From: Bacillota bacterium
GTDB lineage: Bacteria > Bacillota > UBA4882 > UBA10575
NCBI GenBank assembly: GCA_012838955.1
Contig: DUOH01000038.1
Span: 1-64,000, forward strand
Length of the DNA: 64,000 bases
Direction of reading: 5' to 3'
Below are positions 63,201 to 64,000 of the stretch, piece after piece. The position numbers and the translations under genes are program-made. The stretch's first letter is position 1; each line of letters begins with the position of its first letter. Under the pieces are notes generated by a model. The model was not told the DNA's origin, made no database searches, and saw only the letters and a list, made by a program, of their open reading frames with translations.

Positions 63201-64000
63201 TGGCCCGCATCTCACTACAGAGTGATGAAGGCTCGCTACTTTCTCAATTACAATTGAATCTGGATGCTCGCCAAAAACTACCGGTTTCCCGACAGGTTTA
63301 CCTTCCCGTTCCCAACCTGGACGTCTTCGTCCCGATGGAACCCCCGGAGGACCTGGTCTTTTTCAACGGGTGGGGCGGCTTTACTCCCAACGGTACAGAA
63401 TATATCATTCATTTGCGGGCCAAAGACTTACCTCCGGCCCCCTGGATCAATGTGATCGCTAATCCTCAATTCGGATTTACGGTCTCCGAATCGGGAGGCG
63501 GGTTTACTTGGGCTGAAAACAGCCGGGAATACAAGCTTACTCCCTGGTCAAATGATCCGGTTTTGGATCCCTCCGGAGAGATCTGTTATCTACGAGATGA
63601 AGAAACCGGTCTGCTCTGGTCTTTAAATGCCTTACCCATTAGAGACAGCGAACCATATACCATTCGCCACGGGCAAGGCTACACCCGTTTTCATCATCAG
63701 AGTCATGGAATAGACCAGACAGCCCTAGTTTTTGCGCCAACAAATGCCCCTGTAAAAATTGTCAGTTTAAAACTCCGAAACAACCAGGATTATGCCAGGG
63801 AATTAGCAGTCACTTATTACCTGGAGTGGACTTTGGGTGTCCACCGGGAAGAGACCTCTCCTTTTCTCCTCACGGAGTATGATCGGAGCAGTGGCGCTCT
63901 GTTGGCCCGTAATGTCTTACAAAAGGCCTTCTCCGGGTATTATGCTTTTTTAGGGATGTATACTGACGGGCCGGAGATCTCCCGCAGTTGGACCTGTGAT
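57254..64000 (+). CDS. ndvB: Cyclic beta-1,2-glucan synthase, 5' part (NdvB-like, GT84-GH94)
   Basis: The frame opened at ATG 57254 stays open to the window end: 2249 codons, 3' end missing. Order: an N-terminal helical domain (KWLIDNRYLLHEQYHYI); two membrane segments (about 390-445); a GT84 synthase with TLDSDTQLP (about 607-615), SHDLLEG (721-727) and HRWTRGDW (about 755-762); more membrane segments (about 800-970); a glucoamylase-like domain (YGFYEAIDFSPHR, SYMAHHQGMS); and GH94-like carbohydrate-binding domains (SNSGGGFSRYGDL, SESGGGFTWAENS). Such enzymes make periplasmic cyclic glucans. AAAGGAG lies 11 bases before the ATG. The catalytic GH94 core should lie beyond the window, in about 600 more residues. 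Confidence 0.9.
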   Translation, partial: MIRQSNLLLDELLEYAPQLAKEHHEVGTSKRVTIQRQLKKDLQKLDSIYYEILDRFEKQVELSTAGKWLIDNRYLLHEQYHYIQKNLRKDFFRRLPVLTSGRMKGSLRIYAILHHLLKQSDGSANPDVLLSFLWSYQQTQPLTIGELWAVPLVLRFVIFHQMRELYEEINRFRLSKAQETLWKNKVVPLLKRQTRDLNKAILSMEKHLDLSDPAVLLFLEKQFRRAAGFKPLSKWLEARSTAQNLPLPKLLEEEENAQARSGVVAGNLFTSLQEINRTNWTEYFEELSLVEQSLRQDPARVYPEMDFESRNLLRNELELLARDTRTSEVKVAETVLSLAQAGKGTGDDPLKGHVGYYLLDEGLSQLTKALGSKRFGMRQVRSVMRANPNLTYFSLLGLLFTLPFALLLQTVYSLLNLGPLQLIICGLLMVAPIGEIAIRILHALLMRIVPPRPLPKIEFRNGIPIEYSTMVVVPTLLTSSSDLRKLLKQLEVYHLANQDPHIYFALLTDFADAPTQEEASDSQLLKEALDGIAALNKRYPHPDQLEYFHLLHRERRYNPQEGAWIGWERKRGKLIEFNALLAGEEETSFTVISGNRELLKTIKYVITLDSDTQLPKEAAMRLIGAIAHPLNTPVVDEEKGIVVKGYGILQPKITVSNASANQTLFSLLHSDQTGIDIYSCAASNPYQDLFGRGIFTGKGIYDARVFHQILRKRFPENSVLSHDLLEGSFLRAGLVTDIELLDDFPSSLLGNLARKHRWTRGDWQLLPWLKKTVRNQDGEKVPLHLPPIAHWQMIDNLRQSLLMPSLLFLIWMGFSLLPGGSIHPQPQHWIVIAFLISACFAEFSRAAGVGTSFLLCLGRQLFTLITLPYQAVTMLDAIFRALYRMTVSHRHLLEWTTAAEAMKQSAAGSFRQTWRRLWQGQLVTLAGLAVIGQVNPPALPWIGPLSLLWLSAPVFVHLSALPLSPKKPKLTTGEQAYLRRLARQIWHFFEATVTAQDHWLPPDNLQIEPENGLAHRTSPTNIGLYLTSIITARDFGFITTAQMIQRIDDTIGTLEELEKWRGHLYNWYNTENLQPLHPLYISTVDSGNLVVYLLTVREGLREWLSQPWTKALPQGLLDTFYYAPEPTEEENSYSASLASCLDRRLSLWDWYSLLKTMQQRELASSQCRSMIHHQLQEMEWFFPWLKTIDPQDPAAGQDLFTIENLSQIDAYLARTEHISDESSGLPDGEDIRSLLALSKQRCTTLLEKGETLLNRIEELITAHDFKVLYDRSHRLFSIGYNVADGRLDPTFYNLLASEARQASFAAIALGQVPVKHWFALSRTSTLIRRRPVLLSWTGTIFEYLMPLLVMTTHPNTLWEKTYRAVVKSHITYGKRTKLPWGISESGYYLFDQHLNYQYKAFGVPDLAIKHSQEKEKVVAPYATILGAMVYPKEAVANLLRLEKYNTAGAYGFYEAIDFSPHRLHEGQAYAVVKSYMAHHQGMSFISLGNLFHDNQMQRRFLADPRVKGTDLLLHEQIHKPTLIKTKRIPGKLGKEPHHLFEETLEPRNFITPDTPLPKTWFLSNGRYFVMVSNSGGGFSRYGDLLLTRWEEDPVKDSFGSFFYIKNLTKEKIWSPSFQPCRDSSAHLAMGSDPGKVIFTRSDEDFFTEMEICVSPEIDAELRRISLTNRAAYPCTLEVTSVLEPVLAPKKAYQAHPTFSRLFVETRAFTEFEALVACRRTGASVPNSWLVHSVHVHGKPIGPLEYETDRSRFVGRGSSYRIPTVIETNQRLSGTTGAVLDPILSLRRCVEVEPGATVQLTFITGLASSEEKALAIAEHFSSASRIQHTFDLAQIESHLELRRLNLTTQQINVFQFIAAQLFYLNYSRKGRSEYLRKNVKDQSTLWAYGISGDLPIVLVHLKDEDGLDLAAQILQAHRYWKLKGLSVDLVLLSAQQGSYQQNLNDNLRLLVETIDPHPPQEQGKVFILSTAGMPETDLILLETVARISLQSDEGSLLSQLQLNLDARQKLPVSRQVYLPVPNLDVFVPMEPPEDLVFFNGWGGFTPNGTEYIIHLRAKDLPPAPWINVIANPQFGFTVSESGGGFTWAENSREYKLTPWSNDPVLDPSGEICYLRDEETGLLWSLNALPIRDSEPYTIRHGQGYTRFHHQSHGIDQTALVFAPTNAPVKIVSLKLRNNQDYARELAVTYYLEWTLGVHREETSPFLLTEYDRSSGALLARNVLQKAFSGYYAFLGMYTDGPEISRSWTCD

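Overview
The window reads as chromosomal DNA from an anaerobic, low-to-medium GC Bacillota of the diderm kind. Firmicute hallmarks are the AGGAGG ribosome binding sites, frequent TTG and GTG starts, Mbl/MreB, a LysM-SleB cortex-type hydrolase, RapZ-YvcK, FtsEX-CtpA, a CsoR-type repressor and a Gram-positive type LexA box. An exported beta-barrel protein of the TraF/PorV kind (33614-34792) and a very large cyclic beta-1,2-glucan synthase (57254 to the window end) point to an outer membrane and a periplasm. A lineage like Limnochordia/Hydrogenispora would fit; that placement is inference. No rRNA, tRNA, CRISPR array, phage or insertion sequence was seen.

Layout. 1-5.5 kb (minus strand): DUF881 protein, Mbl, an unrecognised gene, an RsuA/RluB pseudouridine synthase and a PhoR-PhoP-like two-component pair. 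6-9.3 kb: an autoregulated CsoR-family repressor with thioredoxin, D-Ala-D-Ala ligase, and a coiled-coil M23 peptidase of EnvC type. 9.4-13.6 kb: three tandem membrane-anchored paralogues of the FMN domain of glutamate synthase. 13.8-14.8 kb (plus): LysM-SleB hydrolase. 14.9-17.8 kb: a three-gene ABC importer under an FMN riboswitch, hence probably a flavin importer. 17.9-20.5 kb: RapZ and a YvcK with an extra C-terminal domain resembling PrcB_C. 20.9-24.7 kb: a nucleotidyltransferase-phosphomannomutase fusion coupled to a GT4 glycosyltransferase.

25-29.7 kb: a membrane protein, then a complete pantothenate operon (DUF2520/PanG-like, panB, panC, panD) behind an RNA leader that ends in a terminator, and folB. 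29.8-33.4 kb (plus): nadABC from a consensus promoter. 33.6-38.4 kb: the beta-barrel protein, a degenerate M1-peptidase-like exported protein and a DUF1015 protein. 38.6-43.6 kb: uvrBA with a LexA-like box. 43.8-48.8 kb: ftsEX, ctpA, a divergent polysaccharide deacetylase and an unrecognised small gene. 48.9-52.7 kb: leuCDB headed by an HTH-methyltransferase fusion gene under a consensus promoter. 52.9-56.7 kb (plus): a small membrane protein with a tandem repeat, a radical SAM enzyme, a UbiA/MenA-type prenyltransferase with an extra N-terminal domain, and a MurG2-like glycosyltransferase. 57.3-64 kb: the 5' 2249 codons of a cyclic beta-glucan synthase that runs off the window.

The best leads for something undescribed are the triple glutamate-synthase-like cluster, the YvcK/PrcB_C fusion, the pseudo-M1 protein, the HTH-methyltransferase gene of the leu operon, the radical SAM/prenyltransferase cluster, and the CsoR-type sensor lacking its histidine ligand that controls thioredoxin.
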